Source: Shewanella halotolerans (GTDB lineage Bacteria; Pseudomonadota; Gammaproteobacteria; Enterobacterales; Shewanellaceae). Taken from it: a stretch of 64,000 bases of DNA. Shown here one piece after another: positions 54,548-63,147 of this stretch. The stretch covers positions 2,790,001 to 2,854,000 of the forward strand of contig NZ_CP080417.1 of NCBI RefSeq assembly GCF_019457535.1. Reading direction: 5' to 3'. Position numbers and translations under genes: made by a program. The first letter of the stretch is position 1; the number at the start of each line of letters is the position of its first letter. The notes beneath the pieces are model-generated. The model saw only the letters and a list, made by a program, of their open reading frames with translations. It had not been told where the DNA came from and made no database searches.

Positions 54548-54599
54548 GGTTAAAAGCCAACTGCCCTTTCTCTAAAAATAGCGACTGAGCTAACGACCC
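54548..54599 (-). pseudogene. 5'-half-only tRNA-Lys fragment
   Basis: 52 nt matching tRNA-Lys positions 1-40 (GGGTCGTTAGCTCAGTCG, then CAGTTGGCTTTTAACC) with 12 extra nt in the D loop. The T arm, acceptor 3' strand and CCA are absent. Confidence 0.8.
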
Positions 54600-54637
54600 A
54601 TCTTAGGTGCCTAACTGTTTAACCACTGTCAGAGAAG

Positions 54638-54736
54638 TGGTGGGTTGTGAAGAATTGGAACCTTCGACCAATGTGGAGTTAAAAAGTAAAGCCAACTGTC
54701 TCTTTGCTTTAAAAGCAAAGACTGAGCCAACAACTT
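54638..54736 (-). pseudogene. tRNA-Lys-like degenerate element P4
   Basis: 99 nt with the same plan as P1-P3. The D-loop insert forms a perfect 9-bp inverted repeat (CTTTGCTTT, one base, AAAGCAAAG). The T arm is mutated (TTCCAAT loop, one G-U pair) and the acceptor 3' strand reads ACAACCC. Confidence 0.82.
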
Positions 54737-54773
54737 TCCAAATCCTTCTCTTGATTTAACCACCTAGAGAAAG

Positions 54774-54849
54774 TGGTGGGTCGTGAAGGATTCGAACCTT
54801 CGACCAATTGGTTAAAAGCCAACTGCTCTACCGACTGAGCTAACGACCC
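54774..54849 (-). tRNA. tRNA-Lys(UUU), copy 6
   Basis: 76 nt, identical to copy 1, CCA encoded. Confidence 0.97.
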
Positions 54850-54887
54850 ATCTTAGGTGCCTAACTGTTTAGCCACTGCTAGGAAAG

Positions 54888-54963
54888 TGGTGGGTCGTGA
54901 AGGATTCGAACCTTCGACCAATTGGTTAAAAGCCAACTGCTCTACCGACTGAGCTAACGACCC
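54888..54963 (-). tRNA. tRNA-Lys(UUU), copy 7 (first transcribed)
   Basis: 76 nt, identical to copy 1, CCA encoded; nearest to the promoter at 55024-55051. Confidence 0.97.
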
Positions 54964-55023
54964 ATTTTCAACTAAATCTCTTTGATTTAGCGCCCAAACG
55001 ACTACGTCGCTTCGAGGGCGCCT

Positions 55024-55051
55024 ATAATACCTTTTTCATCTTCTCATGCAA
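55024..55051 (-). promoter_or_regulatory. promoter of the tRNA-Lys array
   Basis: Minus strand: TTGCAT, 16-nt spacer, TATTAT, then a GC-rich stretch (GGCGCCC) near the start point, typical of stringently controlled stable-RNA promoters. It lies between cpoB and copy 7. Confidence 0.7.
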
Positions 55052-55122
55052 GTGCAAATTCCCCATTTTTTTTTGTTTGCATGAAAAACAGACTAAGAGT
55101 ATGTTTTTTGGTTAAATAGAGA

Positions 55123-55845
55123 TTAAAGCCCCACCATCTGCTGTTTGGCGATACGCGCCGCAGCGCTATTGGCATATTCGCTAACGACTTGCTGATAGTA
55201 ACGTTTCGCGGCGGCGTTATCGTTACGCTTCTGTGCGATCATGCCAAGTTTAACCAAACTATCACCACGCTTATTCGACTCTTTAAACTGGTTCACTACA
55301 GTATTAAAGGCCTTGCCCGCCTCGGCAAGCTCACCCTTGTTATAGAGTAACTGACCTAACCAATAGTTAGCATTCGCCGCATAGGTCGAATTGGGGTATT
55401 GCGCGATAAACTCACGAAACGCCGGGATCGCCTCGTCGTACTGACGCTCTTTCAGCACCAGATTAACCGCGCGCTCATAGCTGGCGGTTTCTCCCAGAGA
55501 GGAGGTCTCTGAACTGGTCGCCGCAGGGGTTGCGGCCACAGGTGTCGACTTAGCCTTACTCAGGTTAGCGATATCGTCATAGAGCTGGCGCTGACGCTGC
55601 AGCATCTGATTGATCTGATAGCTTTGCTGCTCAGTCAGGCCTCGCAGGTCAAGTACCTCCTGTTGGAGGGTGTCAAGGCGCTGCTGCATCTCAAACTCGG
55701 CCGCTTGTTTGGCCTTTATGATACGCTCAAGGCGCGCAACTCTATCTTCGGAGGAACCACCGGCAACATCCTCAACGGGCGCAGGCGCCGCTACTGCGAC
55801 GCCAACACTCATCAGAATTGCCGCGGTAACAACGGCAGTCTTCAT
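55123..55845 (-). CDS. cpoB: cell division coordinator CpoB (YbgF)
   Basis: 240 residues: signal peptide (1-20), coiled coil (about 35-95, the trimerising segment), Ser/Ala-rich linker, then three TPR repeats (AYERAVNLVLKERQYDEAI onward). Periplasmic protein that links Tol-Pal with PBP1B during division. Last gene of the tol operon; the tRNA-Lys array follows on the same strand, as in E. coli. Confidence 0.95.
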   Translation of the reverse strand: MKTAVVTAAILMSVGVAVAAPAPVEDVAGGSSEDRVARLERIIKAKQAAEFEMQQRLDTLQQEVLDLRGLTEQQSYQINQMLQRQRQLYDDIANLSKAKSTPVAATPAATSSETSSLGETASYERAVNLVLKERQYDEAIPAFREFIAQYPNSTYAANANYWLGQLLYNKGELAEAGKAFNTVVNQFKESNKRGDSLVKLGMIAQKRNDNAAAKRYYQQVVSEYANSAAARIAKQQMVGL

Positions 55846-55864
55846 AGTTAACCCTATCTAACGC

Positions 55865-56407
55865 TTAGTAAACCAATACCGCACGACGGTTCTTAGCAAA
55901 GCCATCATCGGTGCGAGAGAAATCTTGTGGCTTCTCTTCACCATAGCTCACTATGCTCATCTGGCTCGGTAGCACGCCCATGCTTTGCAGGTACTTGGCA
56001 ACGGCCTTAGCACGGCGCTCACCCAGCGCGATGTTGTACTCTGGCGTACCACGCTCATCGGCATGGCCTTCGATCATCACGCGAACATTTGGATGCTCGA
56101 GCAGATATTCACCGTGGGCATTAAGCACTTCTGAGAAATCAGAGGATACCGAGCTGCGGTCGAAATCGAAGTAGATGATATGTTCCTTACGCAGTTCCTG
56201 GTACTTAATGCGTTGCTGCTCTTCTGGTGTCAGGATAGGTGCTACACCGCCCGTCTCAACGCCACCGCCGGCATTCATCTCGCTGCTTTCACTGCCGCTC
56301 ATAGAGCTTGTCGCATCGGTTTGTGACTCAGAGGTTGAGCTACACGCGCTGATCGCCATAATCGGCAGGGCAACAACCATAGCTTTAAACAGCTTATTCA
56401 GATCCAT
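55865..56407 (-). CDS. pal: peptidoglycan-associated lipoprotein Pal
   Basis: 180 residues. Lipobox ending AISAC gives lipidation at C22; Ser/Gly-rich linker; OmpA-like domain with IYFDFDRSSV and the peptidoglycan-binding GHADERGTPEYNIALGERRA. Outer-membrane partner of TolB. Confidence 0.97.
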   Translation of the reverse strand: MDLNKLFKAMVVALPIMAISACSSTSESQTDATSSMSGSESSEMNAGGGVETGGVAPILTPEEQQRIKYQELRKEHIIYFDFDRSSVSSDFSEVLNAHGEYLLEHPNVRVMIEGHADERGTPEYNIALGERRAKAVAKYLQSMGVLPSQMSIVSYGEEKPQDFSRTDDGFAKNRRAVLVY

Positions 56408-56441
56408 TTTGTAATCCTTAATCTTGTTCTCAGTAGTAAAT

Positions 56442-57767
56442 TTATAAGAAAGGTGACCAAGCAGGAGACTTCACTTCCCCTTGACCCACTGGCAATCTTG
56501 CCTTAAATCGTCCATCCATAGAGACAGCCGCCAACACCTGTTGGCCCTGATAGGTGGTGCCATAGATAACCATAGTACCGTTAGGCGCTATGCTTGGTGA
56601 CTCATCCAAACGTGTGGTCGTCAGCACCTGCATAAAACGCGTCTCGAGATCCATACGGGCAATATTGAACTTGCCGTTGGTGCGATTCACAAACACCATG
56701 CTGCGGCCATCTGGCGAAATAGAGCCGCCAAGATTCCATTCGCCCTCGAAGGTCAAGCGTGTAACCTTACCCGATGCCAATGCCACCTGATATATCTGCG
56801 GACGACCACCTCGCTCGGAGGTGAAGATCAGCGACTTACCATCAGGTGTCCAAGAAGCCTCGGTGTCGATGGCATAATGATTGGTAACACGTTTTATCGC
56901 CTTGGTGGCGATATCCACCACATAGATCTCTGGCTGGCCATCTTTCGACAGGGTTAGCGCTAACTTCTTGCCGTCGGGCGAAAAGGTAGGCGCACCATTG
57001 ATTCCAGGAAAGCTAGTAACCTTAGTTCTTTGCTGAGTATAGATATCCTGAACAAAAACCTCGGCCTTCTTATTTTCAAAACTTACATAGGCCAAGCGGC
57101 GACCGTCGGGTGACCAGGCTGGCGACATCAGCGGCTCGGGCGAGCGCAGCAGCATCTGCTCGTTATAGCCATCATAATCGGCAATCATCAACTTATAGGG
57201 TGATTTCGCCTTGTGATCCACCACCACGTATGCGATACGCGTCAGGAAGGCACCGCGAATACCGGTAAGTTTCTCATAGACGATATCGCTGATTCTGTGC
57301 CCATACTGCCTGAACTGGGCGCTGCTGATCACTGTCTCGCGACTATCGAGCAGGTATTCACTGGTCGATTGAGGACCGCCAGACTGCATCTGCGCCTTAA
57401 CCAGATCGATAAGCTCGAAATTAACTAGGTACTGGTCTGGGCCATAGGGCTTAACCGTGCCCATGACCACAGCCTCGGCGGCCACATTCGACCAGGCTTT
57501 TAAATCCATCTGCGCCAGCGAACCTAAATTGCGCTGCGGTAGACCCAGTTCGTCCATCGGCTTAAAGGTGCCGCTGCGGGTCAGATCCGACATCACCACA
57601 TCAGAGATCTGTTGTGGCATAGGCGTGCTCCCCTGCCACACAAAAGGCACCACGGCGATAGGACGCGCCGCATCGACCCCTTCGGTGATCACTATATCCA
57701 ACGCCGCCTTGGCCGGAATGGTTAAAAATGCCAGCCCCAAGATGAGCCATCTTCCCAAGTTTTTCAT
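56442..57767 (-). CDS. tolB: Tol-Pal system protein TolB
   Basis: 441 residues. Signal peptide to about residue 21 (ending PAKA), an N-terminal alpha/beta domain (22-160) and a six-bladed beta-propeller with repeated [16 protein letters not shown] motifs. Periplasmic; binds Pal and the TolA C-terminal domain. Confidence 0.97.
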   Translation of the reverse strand: MKNLGRWLILGLAFLTIPAKAALDIVITEGVDAARPIAVVPFVWQGSTPMPQQISDVVMSDLTRSGTFKPMDELGLPQRNLGSLAQMDLKAWSNVAAEAVVMGTVKPYGPDQYLVNFELIDLVKAQMQSGGPQSTSEYLLDSRETVISSAQFRQYGHRISDIVYEKLTGIRGAFLTRIAYVVVDHKAKSPYKLMIADYDGYNEQMLLRSPEPLMSPAWSPDGRRLAYVSFENKKAEVFVQDIYTQQRTKVTSFPGINGAPTFSPDGKKLALTLSKDGQPEIYVVDIATKAIKRVTNHYAIDTEASWTPDGKSLIFTSERGGRPQIYQVALASGKVTRLTFEGEWNLGGSISPDGRSMVFVNRTNGKFNIARMDLETRFMQVLTTTRLDESPSIAPNGTMVIYGTTYQGQQVLAAVSMDGRFKARLPVGQGEVKSPAWSPFL

Positions 57768-57776
57768 GGAACTCCT

Positions 57777-58712
57777 TTAATTAAACTCCGGTTGTACGGT
57801 GAGATTAATCTCTTTTAGCTTGTTATAGACATCGGCCTCGGGCGAAACAGGCAGACGTCCCGCCTTGTTGATCGCCGCCTTAGTGGCACGGCACACCACA
57901 GGATCACCAGACACTATCTCGTTGCCGGTCACAAAGCCATCTTTAGCCAGACGAATAAAGACGCGGCAACTCTTGCCTCGCATCGACTCATCCACCACCA
58001 GGTGGCGCTGAATCGTGGCGCGGATCATCGAGGTATAACGCTGCACCTCACTCATCACCTGCTTATTGCGAGTCTGCGACAGCGCGGCCTGCTCGGCGGC
58101 TAAGGCCTCTTGCATCATACGTTCCTGCTCGCGGCGCGCGGCCTCTTCGGCCTTACGTTTTGCCTCGGCTTCTGCCTTGCGCTTACGCTCTTCCGCGGCC
58201 TTCTTGGCAGCAGCCTCTTCAGCCTTACGCTTGGCTTCGGCTTTAGCTGCAGCTTCTTCAGCGGCCTTGCGCTCGGCCTCTTTCTGTTTACGCTGAGCCT
58301 CGGCCTTGGCGGCCTTCTCCTTCTCCTGCTGCTCTTTGAGTTTGGCAGCCTTTGCAGCCTTGGCCGCATTTTGCGTCTCTAGCTCTTTCTGCTTGCGCTC
58401 CTGCTCAAGCTTTTTAATGCGCTCCTGCTCACGCTCGCGGGCTTGGCGAGCCTCTTTGGCCTTACGGTCCAGCTCCTCCTGACGCGCCTTCTCCTTGCGC
58501 TCGGCGGCTAGCTTCTCAGCTTTTAACTTCTCAACCTGTTCGTTGACCCGTTTCTGATCCACCACCACAGCCTGCACCGCCGGCGCACTGGCCTGAGGCA
58601 CCACCTTGGGCTTCTCACTAAAATCGACACCCATGGCCAAAACAACTATCACGCCAACATGAATGCTGGCTGAAATAATGAGTGGAACGGTAAATTCTGA
58701 TTTCCCTGCCAC
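57777..58712 (-). CDS. tolA: Tol-Pal system protein TolA
   Basis: 311 residues. One membrane helix (about 9-29), a very long Ala/Lys/Glu-rich helix (about 55-215, many KAEEAAAKKAA-type heptads) and a C-terminal globular domain with two Cys (SCRVFIRL, VVCRATK). Couples the proton-driven TolQR motor to TolB/Pal. The DNA in the helix region is repetitive and gives long spurious frames on other strands. Confidence 0.96.
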   Translation of the reverse strand: MAGKSEFTVPLIISASIHVGVIVVLAMGVDFSEKPKVVPQASAPAVQAVVVDQKRVNEQVEKLKAEKLAAERKEKARQEELDRKAKEARQAREREQERIKKLEQERKQKELETQNAAKAAKAAKLKEQQEKEKAAKAEAQRKQKEAERKAAEEAAAKAEAKRKAEEAAAKKAAEERKRKAEAEAKRKAEEAARREQERMMQEALAAEQAALSQTRNKQVMSEVQRYTSMIRATIQRHLVVDESMRGKSCRVFIRLAKDGFVTGNEIVSGDPVVCRATKAAINKAGRLPVSPEADVYNKLKEINLTVQPEFN

Positions 58713-58715
58713 CTG

Positions 58716-59150
58716 CTACTCCTCAGGCGAATCTGTCATCAGGCCTACCGAAGGTACGCCTGCTTTTTGTAACGTCACCATCAACTGGATCACCCGCTCA
58801 TAGGGAATGCTTCTGTCGGCCTTAACCACCACAGGCCGCTCAGGCTCCAGCTGAATGATGGCGCTGACTCTGACGGCGATCTCCTCGAGGTCCAGCACCT
58901 CTTTGCTGCTGGCGCCGCCAATATCCAGATAATAATCGCCGTCGGCATCGATAGAGGCCACCACGGGCGGCTTACTGTCGGCGGGCAGGCTTTCGGCTTC
59001 CCCTTGGGGCAGATCCACCTTTACCCCCTGGGTCACGATAGGCGCGGTCACCATGAAGATGATGAGCAGTACCAACATCACGTCGATATAAGGGACAACG
59101 TTGATCTCGGCAACCGGACGACGCCTCTTGCGTTGATAACCCTGTTGCAT
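58716..59150 (-). CDS. tolR: Tol-Pal system protein TolR
   Basis: 144 residues. ExbD-type: one membrane helix with the proton-carrying Asp in YIDVMLVLLIIFMV (about residue 24), then a periplasmic domain. Overlaps tolQ by one base (TAATG). Confidence 0.97.
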   Translation of the reverse strand: MQQGYQRKRRRPVAEINVVPYIDVMLVLLIIFMVTAPIVTQGVKVDLPQGEAESLPADSKPPVVASIDADGDYYLDIGGASSKEVLDLEEIAVRVSAIIQLEPERPVVVKADRSIPYERVIQLMVTLQKAGVPSVGLMTDSPEE

Positions 59151-59839
59151 TAGCCGACTTCCTTCTCGCTGTATGCCTGACGATGCAGGATGCTAGAGAA
59201 CTCTTCCATGAAGTTGGCGTATGACATCTCTATCTTCTCCACCTGAGTCGAGAAGCGGTTGTAGGCGATAACGGCCGGAATCGCCGCAAACAGACCCATG
59301 GCCGTAGCGATAAGTGCCTCGGCGATACCCGGGGCGACCATGGCAAGTGTCGCGTTTTCAACGGCGCCCAGGGCGATGAAGGAGTTCATGATTCCCCACA
59401 CGGTACCAAACAGACCGATATAAGGGCTGGTCGAACCGATAGTCGCCAGCAATGGCAGATGGGTTTCCAGCTTCTCAAGCTCACGGGAGAGCGAGACGCG
59501 CATGGCACGATAACAGCCGTCCATCACGGCGGCAGGCACCTTGCCGTTAAGGTTACTCAGGCGGGCATACTCTTTAAAGCCGGCGTAAAACATCGCCTCT
59601 AAGCCGGTATTACTCTCCTGTCTGGCTGAGAGTTCCTTATAGAGTTTATTGAGATCGACACCGGACCAAAACTTGTCTTCAAACTTGAGCGAACGCTGGC
59701 GAGCCGAGGTCAGTAGGCGTCTACGTTGAATAATCACCGCCCAGGACACCACGGACAATGTCAGCAGGGTCAACATGACGAATTTAACTAATAGACTGGC
59801 CTGTAAAAACAGCCCGATAAAAGAGATATCAGCTTCCAC
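59150..59839 (-). CDS. tolQ: Tol-Pal system protein TolQ
   Basis: 229 residues, three membrane helices, ExbB/MotA family. [13 protein letters not shown] and [27 protein letters not shown] are the pore-lining helices. GTG start with AGGAG 8 nt upstream; overlaps ybgC by 11 nt. Confidence 0.97.
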   Translation of the reverse strand: MEADISFIGLFLQASLLVKFVMLTLLTLSVVSWAVIIQRRRLLTSARQRSLKFEDKFWSGVDLNKLYKELSARQESNTGLEAMFYAGFKEYARLSNLNGKVPAAVMDGCYRAMRVSLSRELEKLETHLPLLATIGSTSPYIGLFGTVWGIMNSFIALGAVENATLAMVAPGIAEALIATAMGLFAAIPAVIAYNRFSTQVEKIEMSYANFMEEFSSILHRQAYSEKEVG

Positions 59840-60227
59840 CCTTTAACTCCTGAACAATATGATGGGGAATGGCTTTTGGCCGCATGCGCGATAACGCCAC
59901 GCAGGCCACCTGAATGTGTGCTTCACAATAGAGGGTTCCGTCTTGATCCAATAGACGCTGGCGAAACACCATAGAGGCCTTCTTCATCTCTATGACCTCA
60001 GACTCGACCAAAAGGTCCTGCTCGAAGCGTGCAGCCACCTTAAAATCGATATCGGCGTGTTTGACCACGAAGGCAATATCGTCGGCCAGCAGCTGCGTCT
60101 GTTTAACCCCTATCTGTTTTAACCACTCGGTGCGGGCGCGCTCGAAGAAATTGAGGTAGTTAGAGTGATACACCACTCCACCGGCATCGGTATCTTCGTA
60201 GTAAACGGATATAGGCCAACGAAACAT
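59829..60227 (-). CDS. ybgC: acyl-CoA thioester hydrolase YbgC
   Basis: 132 residues, hot-dog fold; catalytic Asp in [25 protein letters not shown]. The ATG at 60227 starts [12 protein letters not shown] as in orthologues; 34 earlier codons in the open frame are not conserved. First gene of the tol operon. In E. coli it acts on short acyl-CoAs and associates with phospholipid synthesis enzymes. Confidence 0.94.
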   Translation of the reverse strand: MFRWPISVYYEDTDAGGVVYHSNYLNFFERARTEWLKQIGVKQTQLLADDIAFVVKHADIDFKVAARFEQDLLVESEVIEMKKASMVFRQRLLDQDGTLYCEAHIQVACVALSRMRPKAIPHHIVQELKGGS

Positions 60228-60343
60228 AGCTAAAAACGGCTCAACATTCAGATTAAATAGAGGCCTACTATACCGAGTGCCCAGGCAATTGTGAATGCTT
60301 GACGCCCCAGTTGCCGGGACTAACTGCATAAAATTTTGTTAAT

Positions 60344-60373
60344 AAAAAAGGGAAGTTATTCACTTCCCTTTTT
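60344..60373 (-). terminator. terminator after the prolyl oligopeptidase gene
   Basis: AAAAAGGGAAGT/ACTTCCCTTTTT stem with a 5-nt loop, flanked by A and T runs. Confidence 0.82.
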
Positions 60374-60385
60374 AGGTTTGTTTAC

Positions 60386-62539
60386 TTAGCCGCCTATCTT
60401 GCTCGGCACTGCAAGGCCGAAGCTATGCATTAAGAAACTGTAAATGTCGGCAAATTCATCTATCTTCATCGCCGTCGGCTTACCGGCGCCATGACCTGCC
60501 TTAGACTCGATACGCATGATGATAGGTGCATCACCTGTCTGTCTGTCCTGCAGCAGGGCACCGAACTTGAAGCTGTGCAGCGGTACCACGCGATCGTCAT
60601 GATCCGCCGTCATCACCATAGTCGCCGGGTAATCTCGCTCTGCGATGTTGTGATAAGGCGAATAGGCCAATAGCGCAGGGAACTGCTCGGCATTATCGGC
60701 GCTGCCATATTCACTGGTCCAAGCCCAGCCTATGGTGAACTTATGAAAACGCAACATATCCAATACGCCTACCGCAGGCAAAATGGCGGCGAAAAGGTCT
60801 GGACGCTGAGTCACGGCCGCGCCCATCAGCAGACCACCGTTACTGCGGCCATAGGCACCGAGTTTGCTGCGATTAGTGTACTTGTTGTCAATCAAATACT
60901 CGGCCGCGGCAAAATAGTCATCGAACACATTCTGCTTCTTGTCGAACATGCCCGCCTGGTGCCAGCTCTCGCCATATTCTGCACCGCCACGCAGGTTTGG
61001 CACTGCGTATACGCCGCCCATATCCATCCAGGCGATGTTAGCCGGGCTGAATCTTGGCGTCAGCGAGATAGAGAATCCGCCGTAGGCATACAAGAGGGTT
61101 GGATTTTCACCGTTAAGGGTCAATCCCTTCTTGTAGGAGATCATCATAGGCACACGGGTGCCATCCTTACTGGTGTAGAACACCTGCTCGGAAACATAGT
61201 TATCTGGATTAAAGGCGATCTTTGGCTTAGCGTACAGGCTCGACTGGCCCGTCTTAAAGTCGAACTTATAGGTAGTCTGTGGCTGCACATAGCTGTTGAA
61301 GGTGTAGTAGAAATAATCCTTGCTGCGCTTACCATATGGTCCGGCAATCTTACCCTTACCCGGTAGCTCTACATCCTGACGCTTCACGCCGTTCATGCTG
61401 AAGATAGTGAGCTTGCCCAGCACGTCGTGCAGGTAGCTGACCACCAGGTGATCGTTGATGATGGCTACGCTGGCGATAGGATCGCTCGACTCAGGGACAA
61501 CCGTCTTCCAGTTTGCCTTAGCTGGACGATTCACATCCACCGCCACTATCTTACCGTTTGGCGCATCAAGATCTGTCTTGAAGTAGAAGACAGACTTGTC
61601 GTTACCCAGGAAGCTATACTCGGCCTCCAGCTCGCTGATTAGCTCAACCACGGGCGCGTTGGCGTCGGTCAATGATTTATAGAAGAAACGGTTACGGCTA
61701 TCTGTGCCCTGTGAGATGGAGATCAACAGGTAATCCCCCGCTTCCGACACCTCGGCGCCGAAGCCCCAATCTTTATTCTGTGGACGCTCGTAGATCAGTT
61801 TGTCTTGAGACTGATCTGTGCCCAGCTGGTGATAGTAAACCTTCTGGTTAAAGTTAACGTCGGCCAGCAGGTTACCGCCTTCGGGCGCGTCATAACGAGA
61901 ATAGTAGACACCTTTATTGTCTTTGCTCCACTCGGCGCTGGAGAACTTAATCCAGTTGAGCTCGTCGCCTAGCTTAGCCCCGCTCGCCACATCGACAAAC
62001 TGCCACTGCTGCCAGTCTGAGCCCGACTTAGAGACGCCATAGGCGATGATCTTACCGTCGCCGCTGACAGAGACGCCGCTCAGAGCAACTGTGCCGTCGG
62101 TTGAGAAGCTGTTAGGGTCGAGAGCGACCTTCTCTTCACCGGCCTTATTCTTCACATACAGGACAGATTGCGCCTGCAGACCGTCGTTGCGGTAATAGAA
62201 GGTGTTGTCACCACGCTCGGTTGGGGCAGTGACCTTCTCGAAGTTCCACAACTCGGTGATGCGATCGACAATTGCCTGCTTGTTTTCCAGCTGCGCCAGA
62301 AAATCGTGCCCCGCTTCTTGTTGCTGCTTCACCCAGGTATGGGTCGCCTCACTCTCTTCCTCAAGATAACGGTAAGGGTCGGCAACCTGTACGCCGTGAA
62401 TTGTTTCGACCACGCCCTGGGGTTGAACAGTTGCCTGCGCCGCTGCTGTTTCACTGGCATGGTACTGGCAACCCATGAGTGTTAAACCTAATCCGGCAAG
62501 CAAAAGGGTTTGCTTGGATAAAATCGTCTTAAGAGCCAT
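60386..62539 (-). CDS. prolyl oligopeptidase (S9A), lipoprotein
   Basis: 717 residues. Lipobox LMGC gives lipidation at C24. An N-terminal seven-bladed propeller (about 60-420) caps an alpha/beta-hydrolase domain; catalytic Ser in GRSNGGLLMG, Asp in DHDDRVVPLHSFK, His in GHGAGKP. Cleaves short peptides after proline. Envelope location is inferred from the lipobox. Own promoter (62608-62635). Confidence 0.94.
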   Translation of the reverse strand: MALKTILSKQTLLLAGLGLTLMGCQYHASETAAAQATVQPQGVVETIHGVQVADPYRYLEEESEATHTWVKQQQEAGHDFLAQLENKQAIVDRITELWNFEKVTAPTERGDNTFYYRNDGLQAQSVLYVKNKAGEEKVALDPNSFSTDGTVALSGVSVSGDGKIIAYGVSKSGSDWQQWQFVDVASGAKLGDELNWIKFSSAEWSKDNKGVYYSRYDAPEGGNLLADVNFNQKVYYHQLGTDQSQDKLIYERPQNKDWGFGAEVSEAGDYLLISISQGTDSRNRFFYKSLTDANAPVVELISELEAEYSFLGNDKSVFYFKTDLDAPNGKIVAVDVNRPAKANWKTVVPESSDPIASVAIINDHLVVSYLHDVLGKLTIFSMNGVKRQDVELPGKGKIAGPYGKRSKDYFYYTFNSYVQPQTTYKFDFKTGQSSLYAKPKIAFNPDNYVSEQVFYTSKDGTRVPMMISYKKGLTLNGENPTLLYAYGGFSISLTPRFSPANIAWMDMGGVYAVPNLRGGAEYGESWHQAGMFDKKQNVFDDYFAAAEYLIDNKYTNRSKLGAYGRSNGGLLMGAAVTQRPDLFAAILPAVGVLDMLRFHKFTIGWAWTSEYGSADNAEQFPALLAYSPYHNIAERDYPATMVMTADHDDRVVPLHSFKFGALLQDRQTGDAPIIMRIESKAGHGAGKPTAMKIDEFADIYSFLMHSFGLAVPSKIGG

Positions 62540-62607
62540 CTGTAGCCGTCCTGGATATCTCGTTATTATTAATGGTAAACCTGTGAGCTAGCGCCCAATA
62601 ACCTCGT

Positions 62608-62635
62608 ACTATACAAGTAAAAAAAAACCGTGCAA
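62608..62635 (-). promoter_or_regulatory. sigma-70 promoter of the prolyl oligopeptidase gene
   Basis: Minus strand: TTGCAC, 16-nt spacer, TATAGT, about 70 nt before the ATG at 62539. Confidence 0.6.
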
Positions 62636-62833
62636 TGGCTACAAATAAACGAATCCGGCATTTGCGAAATTGACTTGTTAATAAAAAAACAACATGGATG
62701 AATTATATAAATCGTGAAATTATGCAGCAATTTTGCGTAATCAAGCGCAAATACCCAAAATGTGTGAATTCGGCCCTTTAAACACCCCCTTTTGACATTA
62801 GAAATACTAATCCAAGGTGGGAATTTTTCTAGT

Positions 62834-62862
62834 TTGTAGGACAAATGGTCTGACCCTATAAT
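62834..62862 (+). promoter_or_regulatory. sigma-70 promoter of a candidate small RNA
   Basis: TTGTAG, 17-nt spacer, perfect TATAAT. No reading frame follows on this strand before the terminator at 63006. Confidence 0.7.
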
Positions 62863-62868
62863 TCACCT

Positions 62869-63035
62869 CGTTTTCCGGAAGTGTCTACCCTCTGGTAGAT
62901 GGGAAACAAGAACTCCGAGTTCCCGTGCCAGTCACGTGAATTCATCCCTGGTTCTTATGCTTGACTTCCTTCCTTCAATTTGTTGATTGCAATGATTTAT
63001 TTGCGGCCCACTTAAGATTAAGTGGGCTTTTTTTT
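62869..63035 (+). ncRNA. candidate stand-alone small RNA (about 167 nt)
   Basis: Runs from the predicted start point after TATAAT to a strong terminator at 63006-63035 (GCCCACTT, AAGATT loop region, AAGTGGGC, T8). The 5' part can fold: GTTTTCC pairs with GGGAAAC around a CTACC/GGTAG hairpin, and GAACT/AGTTC forms another. A T-rich unpaired stretch precedes the terminator, as in Hfq-bound RNAs. I do not recognise it as 6S, GcvB, Spot 42, RyhB, GlmZ or SRP RNA. Confidence 0.55.
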
Positions 63036-63091
63036 GCCTATTTATTACCTCTCTCCCGCAACCGCTCACTTTTTATCCCGGGCCAGAAACA

Positions 63092-63116
63092 AAAAACCGG
63101 CCATGTTAGCCGGTTT
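63092..63116 (-). terminator. terminator after motY
   Basis: ACCGGC/GCCGGT stem with a T run on the minus strand, 32 nt past the motY stop codon. Confidence 0.8.
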
Positions 63117-63147
63117 CCATAAGTATTATTAACACACTAAATCTTCT

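Noticed and set aside
58066..58382. Long plus-strand frames and an alternative minus-strand frame inside tolA
   Set aside because: They mirror the Ala/Lys/Glu-rich repetitive coding of TolA and show only low-complexity products.
62569..62844. 91-codon minus-strand frame
   Set aside because: AT-rich, no ribosome site, no recognisable domain, and it covers the promoters of the prolyl oligopeptidase gene and the candidate small RNA.
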